Below, one piece after another: positions 24,589 through 36,560 of a stretch of DNA of 64,000 nucleotides. Location of the stretch: contig CM060193.1 of assembly GCA_030549335.1 (NCBI GenBank), positions 48,751,891-48,815,890 of the forward strand. Reading direction: 5' to 3'. The number at the start of each line of letters is the position of its first letter. The stretch's first letter is position 1. A program made the translations under genes and the position numbers. Source of the DNA: Pontederia crassipes (lineage: Eukaryota; Streptophyta; Magnoliopsida; Commelinales; Pontederiaceae). The notes below the pieces were generated by a model. That model searched no databases, had not been told where the DNA came from, and saw only the letters and a program-made list of their open reading frames with translations.

Positions 24589-27009
24589 TCAAGCAAAAAA
24601 CGATATGACCTTTTCACCAATCTCATCTGGACCAAGAGCAACACCAGTTGCACCGCATGGTTTATCTTCATCGTTATCTGTCTCCATATCATCATCAACC
24701 ATGAATGCACGGACACCACTCTTATTGTTGACCCAACTGTACCCACGATCTTTGGAAACCCCTCTAGCGCTCATCAATTTCCTGACAGCAGAAGCATCAT
24801 TCCACCTTCCTAGAGAAGCATATATGTTGGATAGAAGTACATAAGGAGCAGAGTTCATGGGATCAACAGAAAAAAGTTGCTCCGCAGCACGTTTTGCCAA
24901 GCTGGCATTTCCATGCACAGCACAAGCACTAAGCAATACCTCCCATAAAACGGGATCATCTGAGCATGACATCTTATCAATGAGCACTTCAGCTTCAGTA
25001 AGACGACCAGCACGACCCAAGGAATCAATTACACAAGTGTAGTGGTCGACTTGTGGCTTAACCCCATGCTCCTTTTCCATTAGATTAAGGATTCTGATCC
25101 CCTCGTCAACCATTCCTGAATGACTACATGCAGTAAGAATAGCAATGAAAGTAACATTGTTTGGCTTTTCTCCTGTACATAGCATGTTTCCAAAGAGTTC
25201 CAACGCCCTATCACCATCACCATTCTGAGCATATCCATGTATCATCTCATTCCATGAGACAATGTTCTTGGTGTCCATGACATCAAAAAGATGGCGCGCC
25301 CCATCAACATCACCACATTTAGCATACATGTCAATCAAAGCACTTCCGGCGTACACATTTGAATCATATCCATCTTTTGTCATTTGGGCATGTATTTGTC
25401 TACCCTCAGGAAACGATGATAGTCTGGCACACGAATTTACTACACTAGCATAAGAAAATTCAGTAGGAACCAGCCCATTTTCACGCATCTGCTTGAAAAC
25501 AGAAAATGCTTCTCTATTGCGAGAATGATGGGCAAATCCGGTAATCATTGAATTCCAGGCGACAACATCTCTCTCAGTCATCCTATCAAATATATCCTTT
25601 GCCACCTCAATATTCCCACACTTTGCATATATATCAACGAGCCCACTTGCAACAAACAAATCCAAATGAAGAAGAGACCTTATAGAAGTAGCATGCACTT
25701 GTCTACCTAATTCAAGAAGTCCTAATGCCGAGCACGAGCTAACAACGATGGCCAATGTAGTCCGGTCAGGATGGATGTTGGAAAATTGCATTTTTCTAAA
25801 CAATTCCACTGCACCTTGATAGTTTTCAGCCTGACTGTATCCAGAGAGTATTGCATTCCATGAAGTAATATTTGGGTTTTCTATCTTATCGAACATCTCT
25901 CTGGCAGATGCAACATCCCCAGACTTCACGCATGCAGCTAACAAACTGATATAGGTAACTTCATCCGGCTCAAAACCAGATTTCTGCATGAAGTCCAGCA
26001 GTTCTATGGCCCTACCGCCGTCACCTTTCTGACCGTACCCTGCTATCAGAGCATTCCAAGAGACAACATTAAGACTTGGCAATGTGTTGAAGACCATTTC
26101 AGCATCATCCATGCTACCAAGCTTTGCATACATATCAATCAACGAATTGCCTACATGAGGATCGGACTCAAATGCGCACTTATATAAAAGAGCTTGGACT
26201 GATTGGCCAAGCAACATCCCATGGTACCAAACATTTTTCGGTTCCTCATGCCCAGCTCCGGCACAAGCACCTAAAACGCTGGAGACAGCAACTTGATCAA
26301 TGTTAATTCCACTTCTATGCATATTGGCAAACAACCTCACGGCTTCCTCACCAGAACCACTTAAAATCAAGCCGCCCATCATAGCAGTGAAGGACACTTC
26401 ATTTGGTTGCACCATCCGATCGAACACCTTGATCGCGTCCTCTGTACTCCCACACTTGTTGTACATCCCGAGCAAAGCATTTTCCACGAACAGGTTGTCG
26501 TCCAGATCAGTTTTCACAGCAAGCGCGTGGCATCGTCTACCATCCTCCAACACGATCAAGCCCCCACATACACTCAGCACACTAGCAAACGTGAAATTAG
26601 TCGGCGTGAATCCTTCACCAATCATCATGTAGTACAATCCCAGTGCTTCGTGTTCCGCCCCGTTGCGCGACAAAGTACTGATCATCGTGTTCCACGAGAC
26701 GACATTCTTGTCAGGCATTCGAACGAACAACTGCCGGGCCAGGTCCGACTCGCCGAATTTTGAGCACGCGGAGATGATCGCGTTCCAAGAGAAGACGTTG
26801 GGCTGTGGAATTGAGCGAAAGACGGCGGTGGCGTGGTCAAGGCGGTGGCACCGAGCATAGAGCTCGATGAGGCGGTTCGAGAGAAAGGTATCCGCTCCGA
26901 GGCCGGCGACGAGGACTCGGGCGTGGACGGCTTTGCCGGGGAGATGCCGTCGTTTGGCGATGCAAAGTTGCAGGGCGTTGGCGAGGTGCGTGAACTTGAG
27001 CTTGGACAT
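24589..27009 (-). CDS. Pentatricopeptide-repeat protein, PLS class with E domain
   Basis: A single-exon gene of 806 residues with no break. PPR proteins bind organellar RNA one base per repeat; PLS/E members usually serve in C-to-U editing in plastids or mitochondria. P, L and S repeats are tandem over residues ~40-640, seen as recurring NVVSWNTMIS, VSWNALIAGYGQKGDG, VVAWNSMITGFAHHS and NIVSWNEMIHGYAQNGDG blocks with LIDMYAKCG segments. The E region follows (HYTCVIDSLGRAGRLTEAE, then PVLWEVLLSACAVHGN, YVLLSNIYASLGRW). The C terminus ends in an acidic tail with no DYW cytidine-deaminase motif, so editing would need a partner deaminase. It resembles Arabidopsis At4g20770 (recalled, not checked). 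There is no obvious strong transit peptide. A truncated LTR starts about 70 bases beyond the stop. Confidence 0.92.
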   Translation of the reverse strand: MSKLKFTHLANALQLCIAKRRHLPGKAVHARVLVAGLGADTFLSNRLIELYARCHRLDHATAVFRSIPQPNVFSWNAIISACSKFGESDLARQLFVRMPDKNVVSWNTMISTLSRNGAEHEALGLYYMMIGEGFTPTNFTFASVLSVCGGLIVLEDGRRCHALAVKTDLDDNLFVENALLGMYNKCGSTEDAIKVFDRMVQPNEVSFTAMMGGLILSGSGEEAVRLFANMHRSGINIDQVAVSSVLGACAGAGHEEPKNVWYHGMLLGQSVQALLYKCAFESDPHVGNSLIDMYAKLGSMDDAEMVFNTLPSLNVVSWNALIAGYGQKGDGGRAIELLDFMQKSGFEPDEVTYISLLAACVKSGDVASAREMFDKIENPNITSWNAILSGYSQAENYQGAVELFRKMQFSNIHPDRTTLAIVVSSCSALGLLELGRQVHATSIRSLLHLDLFVASGLVDIYAKCGNIEVAKDIFDRMTERDVVAWNSMITGFAHHSRNREAFSVFKQMRENGLVPTEFSYASVVNSCARLSSFPEGRQIHAQMTKDGYDSNVYAGSALIDMYAKCGDVDGARHLFDVMDTKNIVSWNEMIHGYAQNGDGDRALELFGNMLCTGEKPNNVTFIAILTACSHSGMVDEGIRILNLMEKEHGVKPQVDHYTCVIDSLGRAGRLTEAEVLIDKMSCSDDPVLWEVLLSACAVHGNASLAKRAAEQLFSVDPMNSAPYVLLSNIYASLGRWNDASAVRKLMSARGVSKDRGYSWVNNKSGVRAFMVDDDMETDNDEDKPCGATGVALGPDEIGEKVISFFA

Positions 27010-27480
27010 GTTTGGAATGCCTCTAGGCGTGGCATTGAACTGCTCGAGCTAGGAGGGCTGCAAATAGGAAGTGCGCGCCAATTGTTCACCAAAATGTAGC
27101 TGTCACGACGTGATGATAATGTGAGAAGACAAGAACAAAATGGAACTGCACGAGGGAGGGAACTGTGAAGTAATTCCATGGTTGAATTCGTAAAATCAGA
27201 ATAATAATCTTTTTGTAATATGTTAACGGATCATTCGACCCAAAGACAATAGACAAGAATTAAACCCGAATAAAAAAAGAATAAGAATATTATTATGATA
27301 ATAATAATAACAATAATCCATTTAATATGATAAATAAAAAGACATATAATAAATAATTTGATTATCAAACTCATTATTTAACTATTATTCATTAGAAATT
27401 CTTAGATTAAATCAATAATTCAAAATAGTGCATAAATTATGATTATATATTTTTGAATCAAATAATGGTTTTGACCATGT
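27010..27480. other. PPR gene upstream region
   Basis: It holds the 5' leader and presumed promoter of the PPR gene (27010-~27190) and then very AT-rich sequence up to the first LTR of the nested block. No other feature seen. Confidence 0.5.
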
Positions 27481-27972
27481 TCTAAGCAAATATGAAATCA
27501 AGATTATAATAATATTAGTAAGAATCCGATACGTTATCTCGTAAACGCTATCTAACGGAAAAAAAGTTCGTTGGAGAGGATCGAAAGTGTCATCCTTCTA
27601 ACGATATCCACGTCAAGACACAAGATTTGCACACACATCTAGCACCACAACTATTGTGAAGAACAAGATGAGGATTTGAGAGGAAGAATGGGAGAGAGAG
27701 TCACACTCATATAATGATTAATGCATTATTATATAATGAATGAGGAGAAGAATTGTATAACTTATTCTCCCTCATATCTCATCATTCATGAAGGAGAAAA
27801 GTAGATTACAAATAGGGGATAAGACCATTATCCTCCCTATTTAAACTTATAATTATATAATAATATGAATATCAACAATCTAGATTCATCCAATCATTAT
27901 GGTACGATTTTAGTCGATCTATTAACGCATTCGATCGAGTTTAGAGCATACGATTTTTTTCATTGTCTAACA
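27481..27972 (-). repeat. 3' LTR of outer element
   Basis: 492 bp, ending on the plus strand with TTGTCTAACA. The adjacent minus-strand sequence GCAAGTGGGAGC (27973-27984) is a purine-rich tract placed where a 3' LTR needs its polypurine primer. Confidence 0.8.
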
Positions 27973-30900
27973 GCTCCCACTTGCACTAAACTCAATACAC
28001 TTTATATGCATTCATCTTCTCAATATGAAATAGTGATTTAATTAGTGCATATCATATGTATTAACTTTTAATACACATTAGTTTTATAGATCTAATCAAT
28101 CAATCTTCCATTATTAGTGTGCAATATGATCAAATTAGACATTACTAAACACTTAATAAGTTTGATCAATTTGGATTCTTAATTAATCTTGTTTGCATGT
28201 GATTCATATTACTATAGTCATGAGTGTTCAATATGAATCAAATTCATCATACAATATTTGAAAATGCAATTATCAATATTTCCAAACAAATTGTGTGAAC
28301 TCTTATAAACTAAGAATGACACCTAGCAGTATGTCTTGACCCCGAATATTAACGAATATATAATATGATATACATACATGTATAGTCCTTCTACATTTTC
28401 TATGTTCTGATTAAAATTAATAGGATCAAAGAATCCCTAATCTCTACACATAATTATAAGATTAAGATTAAGATTAATAAGATTAAGATTAAGATTAATA
28501 AGATTAAGATTAGGGTGAAATGTTAAATCCCTAATCTCTATACAGAATTATATTGATAAACATTTTGATCAAAGAACATCGAGAACTCATTCTCGTATTG
28601 CTGTGGCCATAGATTTGTTTATCAATCTTTTTTATTACACTGGACTTCTCTCTTTGTAAGAGTATTTCATTTTGAATACTCACATATCTTCATGTATTTT
28701 GAATATCCCCAATAAACATCATTAGATATTCATTTTTCAATGATATTTTTAACATTATCAAAGAATATTCATAAACACATAAGATATCAACGGTATCTCA
28801 GGTCAAAGGACCACGTGTACAATCATATTAATGAAAAACTTGCTAATAGTCCAATCAACAAGTTTTTCATGTGAGTCAGTTCAATGAACTTCTTCTCTAA
28901 CAAGTGCCTACGTATTCGTTATGATGCGTAATCAGAACTAGTATCATCAAACTTTTTTATGAACGAACTACACAATCACCTAACTAGATTGAAGCTGTAC
29001 TATCATCAATCCTTCAAGTGACGAACAAACTTTTGAAGTAGACATAATTTGTCTCACGTTATGATCATATCATATCACAATTGTCATATTAATACTTTAT
29101 GGACAATGTCATTAATTCAATATTCTGACATATTATGGGAATAACGCCAATAATTGTATAAACTTGATAATTTTAAATTTCGTTATGATCATATCATAAA
29201 AATTGGATGAATTTGAATTCATCAAAGCATAACTTTTTTAATGATCATATCATATTACTTATTATTTTAATATAACTTCGAGTATTTGATTATGTTTAAG
29301 GCATATACGTCCCCACAAACCTTATATAGATATCTAATATTTAATAAGTTTCAAATACTATCACTTATTGTGGTAAATTTCAAATACTACCAGATATTCT
29401 CCCACTTGCACTAAACATAATCTTTCATAGTTTTCAAAAAATTCATCTTCTAAATATGAAAGTTTAGTGCTAGAATCTGTTTTAAATATATCTGTGCGAC
29501 AATCGCCTAGAATATTTAACATGGTGTAAGTCAAAACACCTCAATTTTCTTAAGTGAAGTGGTATTAGTATATTCAATACTGTAATAAGTTGTATATTTA
29601 AAATCCATAATGTAACATTCAATCTTTCAGATGAGTCATTATCGATATAATGACTTATGAATTCCAATACAACATACCATGCTAGTCATAAAAAAAATTG
29701 ACTCCACTATGAAGGATGAATGTGTTATCATACTTGAATTGAGATAAACATTTATATCTCATCCTTTGAAATCTGATTTTAATAAACTATTTACTAATAT
29801 TGAACTTGTCAATAATGTGTCATCATGTACTAAACGACTTTAATAATGAGTTGTACATTTATTAAGAGAATATATCGAATATCAAAACCTATCACCATAG
29901 ATATTGATGTTCAATTGAACTTCTCTTATATTTAAATGGTGTCATAAATTTGACTTCTTTATATTTGTATCTTTGAACATTTCAAAATTTTCAAATAAGA
30001 AGCAAAATTTACATTCTTAACTTTTGTATATTTGACAATGTCTCTATGTAATCATATTCATAATATGATTATTATTGACATGAAATATTATAATAAATTT
30101 TTACTAATTATCATAAATTAGTGTCAATATTTTATAATATTATCTAATATTCTCCCACCAGTCTTTATAATTCTTCTCAACAATCAATAACATTATATAA
30201 CATTAACAATAATGCCATTGTTCTTTCAAGATGAACTCGTATTCAATTTGAAAGAATAATATGTTATTAAACATATGTTATTGATTTACTATTTTTTTTA
30301 TTTCAAGATAAGTTATCATGACTTTATCATCTCATGTAGAGTCATACGCAATGGAAAACAAAAAAACTATATCTTTTATCAGATTTAAATAACTTATTAA
30401 TGCAACATTTTGCATAAGTTCATTACAAATCTAATACTCAAAATAAAAATCTAAGAAGAGTAAACTAATGTGATGATAACACAATTTTGAACACAATTTA
30501 ATATTCAAATATTAATTATGCATATACAATTGCTTTTATGAAGATCATAATCTTCATTAATTATATCTCTTTTGTAATTAAATCAATAATTTTCATTTTG
30601 GCATCTCGACTTCCACAAAATCATTCTTTTTGACATAAGGCTTTGAATTATTTTTCATAAAATGACGTTCTTCTATTCTCAATATATTGAGAATGTAAGA
30701 AGGTTTATATTCAAATATTTTGAATATGAAAAATATAACAATTATATAACTCTTTTCAAAATATTTTAATAATTCAATCAAATGAATTATGTTATTCTAG
30801 ATGTACTTTATCTAAAAATAAGATTTTGCACTACAACTTTTGTAAATACATAATCATGATATCAAAATAAGATCAACAATCTTATTTTGAATCATATATA

Positions 30901-31770
30901 AAGTCTTTTATCCCCATTCTCAAAATCCATTTGAGCATGTATAGTATTCTATGATCACATCAAAATAGATTTCAAAAATCAAATTTTTGATATCTCTTAT
31001 CAACACCAAATGTTTTGATTCAATCAACTATCCATCAAAATAGTAACACACTATGACAAAGCAGATATAAAGAAGTCAAACAATTCAAAACAATTATAAT
31101 CATATTTATACTAAATCACCATTAAACTTTGATCTTTTGTTTAATGGTGTCTCCCACTAATTTAATACTTTGCTAATTTCCTCAAAAGTGATGAAAAACT
31201 TTCTTTCTTAGTGAGAATTAGGATCCCTTTTAGCCAAGTACCGCACCCTAACAGGATTTAAGTAACATGACCTCAAGGATAGGGGATACATTTCCTTTCC
31301 AATCCTAACTATTTAGGATTCATAATCATATTTTAGCCTCCGACGTATATCCCCCACACTAACATGATCTAAGGATATAAATAATTTGAGTTATATCCAT
31401 CAATTTGACAAGTATGAGATTGAATCACATGAACCCTCAATATTATGAGCAAAATTACATATGATATCTCACATTATCACATCAAATGTTTTACGAAAAT
31501 TTCAAATTGTGTCACATAAGGACTATTCCCCAATAATATGGACGAAGATAGTCACATATGTTAAACAATCTTATCATTTCTTATTAACGGAAGGTTACGT
31601 TCAAAACACAATCTCTCATGCTTTAAACTAAATATTAATAAATGATTTTGAGTTATATTCATCAATTTTAATACAATATATCGACCCCCAATAATACGAA
31701 CAAAGTCAAACATATGTATTATTAATTTTGCATCAAATGCTTAAGAAAATTTCAAAATTTTCTAATGATG

Positions 31771-31818
<48 letters not shown>

Positions 31819-33842
31819 CACAAAACTCTTATACACATCAATCTAATATAACACATTGACCCTCAATAATATGAGCAAAGCCACATGTGATATATTTTGC
31901 ATCAAATGCTTTAGAAGAAAAGATTTATAATTTTCAATAGAAGGATTATTTTTCAAATATGAAAATATCACATTTATTTTAAAAATTAATCATTTCCTAT
32001 TGATGGTAATATATTCTTTTAGGATTCATATCCTATTTGATTCATATCTCAAAATCAAAAGGAAATTAATTTTGATCTCATCAATAATAAAAATATCTAA
32101 TTTTATACTACACATCGTATGCATAATAACAAAAGTATTTAATATATGTTACACACCATATGCATGTATACGGAATTGCATAAAGCATAAACAAAATAAA
32201 AGCAATAATAAACATATTGGTATTTGGACTTAGGGTTTACATCACATGCAACTTTGACTTCTCCCAAGTCATCTTCATGTCCTCCTTATGACTTCTTATA
32301 CATTTAAAAAAATTAAATAAATGAATAGAGAGCATGCAAGCTCATTTTTAACTTTACGATTTCATAGCGCATTGCAGACTCTTTGTCCAAATATCAATAT
32401 TATGCATAAATGAATCATATTCATCTAATAATTTTGAACCATTCATAAATGGACATTTAAATTTATCTAAATAAATATGAAAAATCTTAAACCCTTTAAA
32501 ATCACTAATAATTCTGAAATAATAATTTTCCAAAATTATTATTAAATTTCAAGATAAAAATTTTGAACTATTCAAGAAATATCAGTAAATTTATCTATAT
32601 TAATAATTTTTAAATTGTTTAAATTACAAATACTTTTGTTAAATCATAATTTGGACTTTCCAAATTATTATTTAATTTAGAACATTTAATTAATAAATTT
32701 TGAACCTTTCAAAATTATTAATAAATATCTAAATCAGAATGAATAATTTTAAACAATTTAAATTATTCATAAATATTGTTAATCTGTTATAAAAAAATAT
32801 TTGTTTCAGACTTTCTGAAATAATTATTTATTTTCCAAAAATAAATAAATTTTAAATGCTGGTCAAAACAGCAAAAAATGGAAAAACATTCTAAATGGGT
32901 TTACTGTTCGGCCCATTTAATGGGTCTACAAGGAGAGCCCACTATAGTTTTTTCTTCCTTTTCTTTTTTTTAATCATGTCCGGTTCGATCTAACCAAATC
33001 CCAGTTCGGTCTGACCGAACCGGGATGAACCGGCTTAGGGCAAGAAAATGTTGACCTATGTCCGGTTCGCCTTGCCTCTTCTACGGCGGCGTGCGACCCT
33101 CGCGGATCCATGACGACGGCAGCGGCGTCCACCGCCTGGTCCGTGCGGCAACACCTCGCTGACTTGGTCGCCACCCACTGTGCACGACGACGTCAGCATG
33201 CCTACGACAACGATGGCTCATCACCTGTGCGGAGATGATGACGGTTCACGTGCCAACGGCGACGTTCGGAGGCGGCGGTCGGCACGACGACGCGCAAGCA
33301 CGACGACGAGCTTTGGCGGCGGTCGTCAACCTACGATGCCCGACGATCGAGCGACGTCAGGCGAGAGATGGTGGCGACACCCCTCCTCTGGCAACGACAG
33401 TTGCTAATGACATCACGCGGTGTCAGCCTGGGCGACCATCGCACAAGACGGTGATGACCATTCGCGCATTGGTGGCCATTCATGAGGAGAGGCGCCCGAT
33501 CGGATATGAGCCGGAGGTGATAGATCTGATCTGAGGCGGAGGCGGCAGTAGCAGCGGCGCCCGATCTTTACCTGCGACGATCGCGGACCGGGATCACTCG
33601 TTCGACCATTGCGCAGTGGCCGCGGAGGCGACCGATCATCCTTTTGTTGTAGCGGCTAGTGCGACAATCGCATCAGTATCGACTGGTGGCAACATGGCCG
33701 TTCGAGGCAGTGTCCAACGTCCACCATCGATCGTGAAATCCATCGGTGACGAGATGGCCGCCACGCCTACGCGACAGTCGCGCAGCGACGGGCTCGTCTC
33801 GTCATTTGCACATCAAAATCGGCGGCCGATCTCCACCCATGA
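27973..33842 (-). other. Non-coding interior of outer element
   Basis: It is AT-rich to about 33000 and GC-rich from there to 33842. There is no gag, protease, RT or integrase in any frame. CTCCCACTTGCACTAAAC recurs at 27974 and 29400, with shorter CTCCCAC copies at 30153 and 31149. A degenerate direct repeat with CATCAATT, a C(G/C)ACCCTCAATAATATGA-like core and GCATCAAATGCTT recurs near 31398, 31657 and 31826. An (AT)n tract lies at 31775-31815, and AAGATT repeats at 28455-28515. The GC-rich end continues at 49659 after the nested insertion. Confidence 0.65.
33838..33842. other. Target-site duplication CATGA, left copy
   Basis: CATGA immediately left of the gypsy LTR (TGTAACG...). The same five bases follow the other LTR at 49654-49658. 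Five bp is the usual duplication size for Ty3/gypsy integrase. Confidence 0.85.
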
Positions 33843-34757
33843 TGTAACGACCCTAAAATTTGACCCCAATTTAAACTTTGCCAAACCCTAGGTGACATTA
33901 CTTTTCACTTGGACCTAATTTCATAAAAACTTTGCAGCGGAAATATAATCATAATATAAACATAAAACATCAATATCATAACAGCGGAAGACTTCAACAT
34001 ATATAAATCCCAAGATACATAAACTGGTCATGGGCCTAATAGGCTCTAACGTAAACTCAATAAAGGGTTCATCATACATAAATGAGTTCAAGTGTAGTAC
34101 ATAACTCAACAAAAGACCTATAATCCATGCATACTTAACCCTTATGAGGTCTCATCATCATGACATAACAAGAGTAAATAACTTGGGTCGTAGCCCGACA
34201 GACCCATGTGCAATGTCGTCGTCACGAGGCTCTCGCCGCCGAACCTAGGCCTCCTCCATACCTGCACGAATTCATGGGGTGCAGGAAATTTCTCCCGTTA
34301 GAGTATGTTGAGGCCCATGCATGCTATGATCTCATAACATGATTTTTATATGTCATGGCATATTCATCTCATCATCATGGAACATAAAATCATATGCATT
34401 TTATGAGCTACTTATGCATACTATATGGTATGTGAACATATCATCATGACAAGATAAGATAACATGTAACATCATAATCTTTAGGTCATGCATATCATAG
34501 CTTATCATCATACTTATCATTATACTATTGCATATCATGATCTTGTCTTACTTTACTTTGTCATCTTTGATCATGTCATAATATGATGTGACAAGTGGAC
34601 ATTCATAATGCATCCTCATAGGTGCCTTATTCATACTTCTTTATCATCTTTAACTTTATGTCCCATGTCATTCATCATTCATCATTCATCTTTTCATCTT
34701 TACTTAGATACTTTCTTATCTTGTTGATTGAGAAGGGTAGTGGCTCATAGGTCATAA

Positions 34758-34954
34758 TCCTCTCTGTAGGTGAGGTTTTTATCCTCATCATTAGATGAGG
34801 TCTTTAACATCTTCCGAAGGCGAAGTTTTTATCTTTCCCCGAAGGCAAGGTCTTTATTATCTCCGAAGGTGAGGTCTTTATCCTTCTCTAAGATAAGATC
34901 TTTATATATCCTCATTCGTCAATGAGGTCTTTCCCCACCCATCGGTGGGGTCTT
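34758..34954. repeat. Array of short hairpins spaced by TCTTTA in LTR
   Basis: Each unit is a small inverted repeat followed by TCTTTA or similar. Examples: CCTCATCATTAGATGAGG, CTTCCGAAGGCGAAG, CCCCGAAGGCAAGG, CCTCATTCGTCAATGAGG and CCCCACCCATCGGTGGGG. Stem bases differ between units but stay complementary within a unit. Confidence 0.7.
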
Positions 34955-35149
34955 AGTTAGGGTACCGATTGGTCCCAAGTCATAAAAAAATGCCACTCCA
35001 TCAATCCGTCTTTTAATCATATTCATTAATATATACAATCATTCAATACATGTTGCATCTTTTAACCCTATTTAAGGTCATACAAACTTCAAATCATGCT
35101 AAGTGTGAACATTCAATCATAACTAATCATCTTCCAGAAATGGACGACC

Positions 35150-35630
35150 GTTTTGGGTTACGGTCGATCGCTGGGCTTGTATCGGGCGACCGATCGGATC
35201 ATCGGTTGACCGTTATGGTCTTTTCGGACGAGCGAAATTGAGCTTCGGTTCGACCGCTAATCACAGAATGTAACACTCTTCTAAATCGGACGATCGTTGA
35301 AATATCGGTCGATCGATACTTAGCTTTCGGATGACCGAAATAGGGCGTTCGATCGACCGCTAATCACAGAGGCATCACCTCTTACAGGGCGACCAGTTGG
35401 GGGTATCGGTCGACCGCTAATCATAGAATGTAATGACTACTCAAATCGGACGACCACTGGAATATCGGTCGATTGTTTCATGGCTTTCAGATGACCGAAA
35501 TAGGGCGTTCGGGCGTCCGTTAATCACAGAATCTAACGACCCTTTCAGAACGGACGACCGTTGGACAAAGTTCAACACTGTAATGGTCTCCAGAACGGTC
35601 GACTGATACCTTATTGATCGCACGTTTTAG
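35150..35630. repeat. Array of CGGTCGACCG-like motifs in LTR
   Basis: CGGTCGACCG or close variants recur about ten times, several followed by CTAATCACAGAATGTAA (near 35253, 35355, 35414, 35518). The palindromic core contains TCGA/CGATCG. The matching region of the 5' LTR is 48260-48730. Confidence 0.7.
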
Positions 35631-36560
35631 GCCGACAAACACACGATTTTTACATATTTTCCTTCCAATCTTGCATACATTGACATATTGAACACATATT
35701 GACTACCCAACATCACATGTGACATTTCTTGTCATCCTTAACACTCTAATCATGACCCACATGGAGTTTTCACATAAAGTCCTCTAACATGCTAATCAAG
35801 ATCATAAATGTACACGAGCTTTAAACATTTTCATAATAAACTAACATAACAATGATAAGCATTCCAATACTAAGCATAATGAGCAATAGAGCATGAAGTT
35901 ATGAAACACATGCATTCTAATTATGGATAGCAATAGCATAGTAATCTAAAGAGACATGATGAATCAAATGCACATTCCTTAAATCTTCATCTAAGAACAA
36001 ATGATTTATTCTTTAATCCCCAATCCACACAATCAAACATCATTAGGGGGAAGATTAAGGTGGGTGGATCCCCTCAAATATACCTTGATTAGTTAAGCTT
36101 AACTCTAATCTTCTTCCTCTAACTTTAACACTCTTTCTTCCTCTCTAAGGTTGCTGTCCTTGAGCTAATGATGCTGCTACAGTGAGACATTGCGTGAGAG
36201 AGAGAATAGATTAATGGAGAGGAAGTGAGAGAGCCACTTACTGTAGCTACAGTAATCTCATTACTGTAGCATAGGGAGCTTAGGGGTGCTAGCCGAACAC
36301 TCTGAGGGAGAGAGAGATGATAAGGGAGCTTGCTATGGACCAAAAGATAACAATGGGGACTTACTGTAGCAGGACTGTAGCAGAGATGGGGTTTGCTTCT
36401 TGGGGTGCTTTCGGCCGAGTGAATAGGTCATTTAGTTGGGTGGGCTCTTGGGCCATGTGTGGACATGGGCTTTTCTTGCTTTCCTTTCTCTTTTTTTTAA
36501 GGATGTTACAACCTACCCCCTTAGATAAAAATTCATCCTCGAATTTTGATAAAACTTAAA

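Larger units (their letters stand above)
33843..36508 (-). repeat. 3' LTR of chromovirus-type gypsy element
   Basis: About 2.67 kb, reading TGTAACATCC...GGGTCGTTACA on the minus strand. It contains a hairpin array (34758-34954), a CGGTCGACCG-type array (35150-35620) and repeated ACTGTAGC motifs near its U3 end (36165-36380). Confidence 0.8.

Noticed and set aside
24396-24746. 116-codon minus frame overlapping the PPR 3' end
   Set aside because: A shadow of the PPR coding sequence in another frame running into the LTR fragment.
33180-33891. Plus-strand frames of 75-99 codons in a GC-rich island
   Set aside because: The island is the interior of the outer LTR element, interrupted by the gypsy insertion and continuing at 49659. 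No domain, and frames overlap on both strands.
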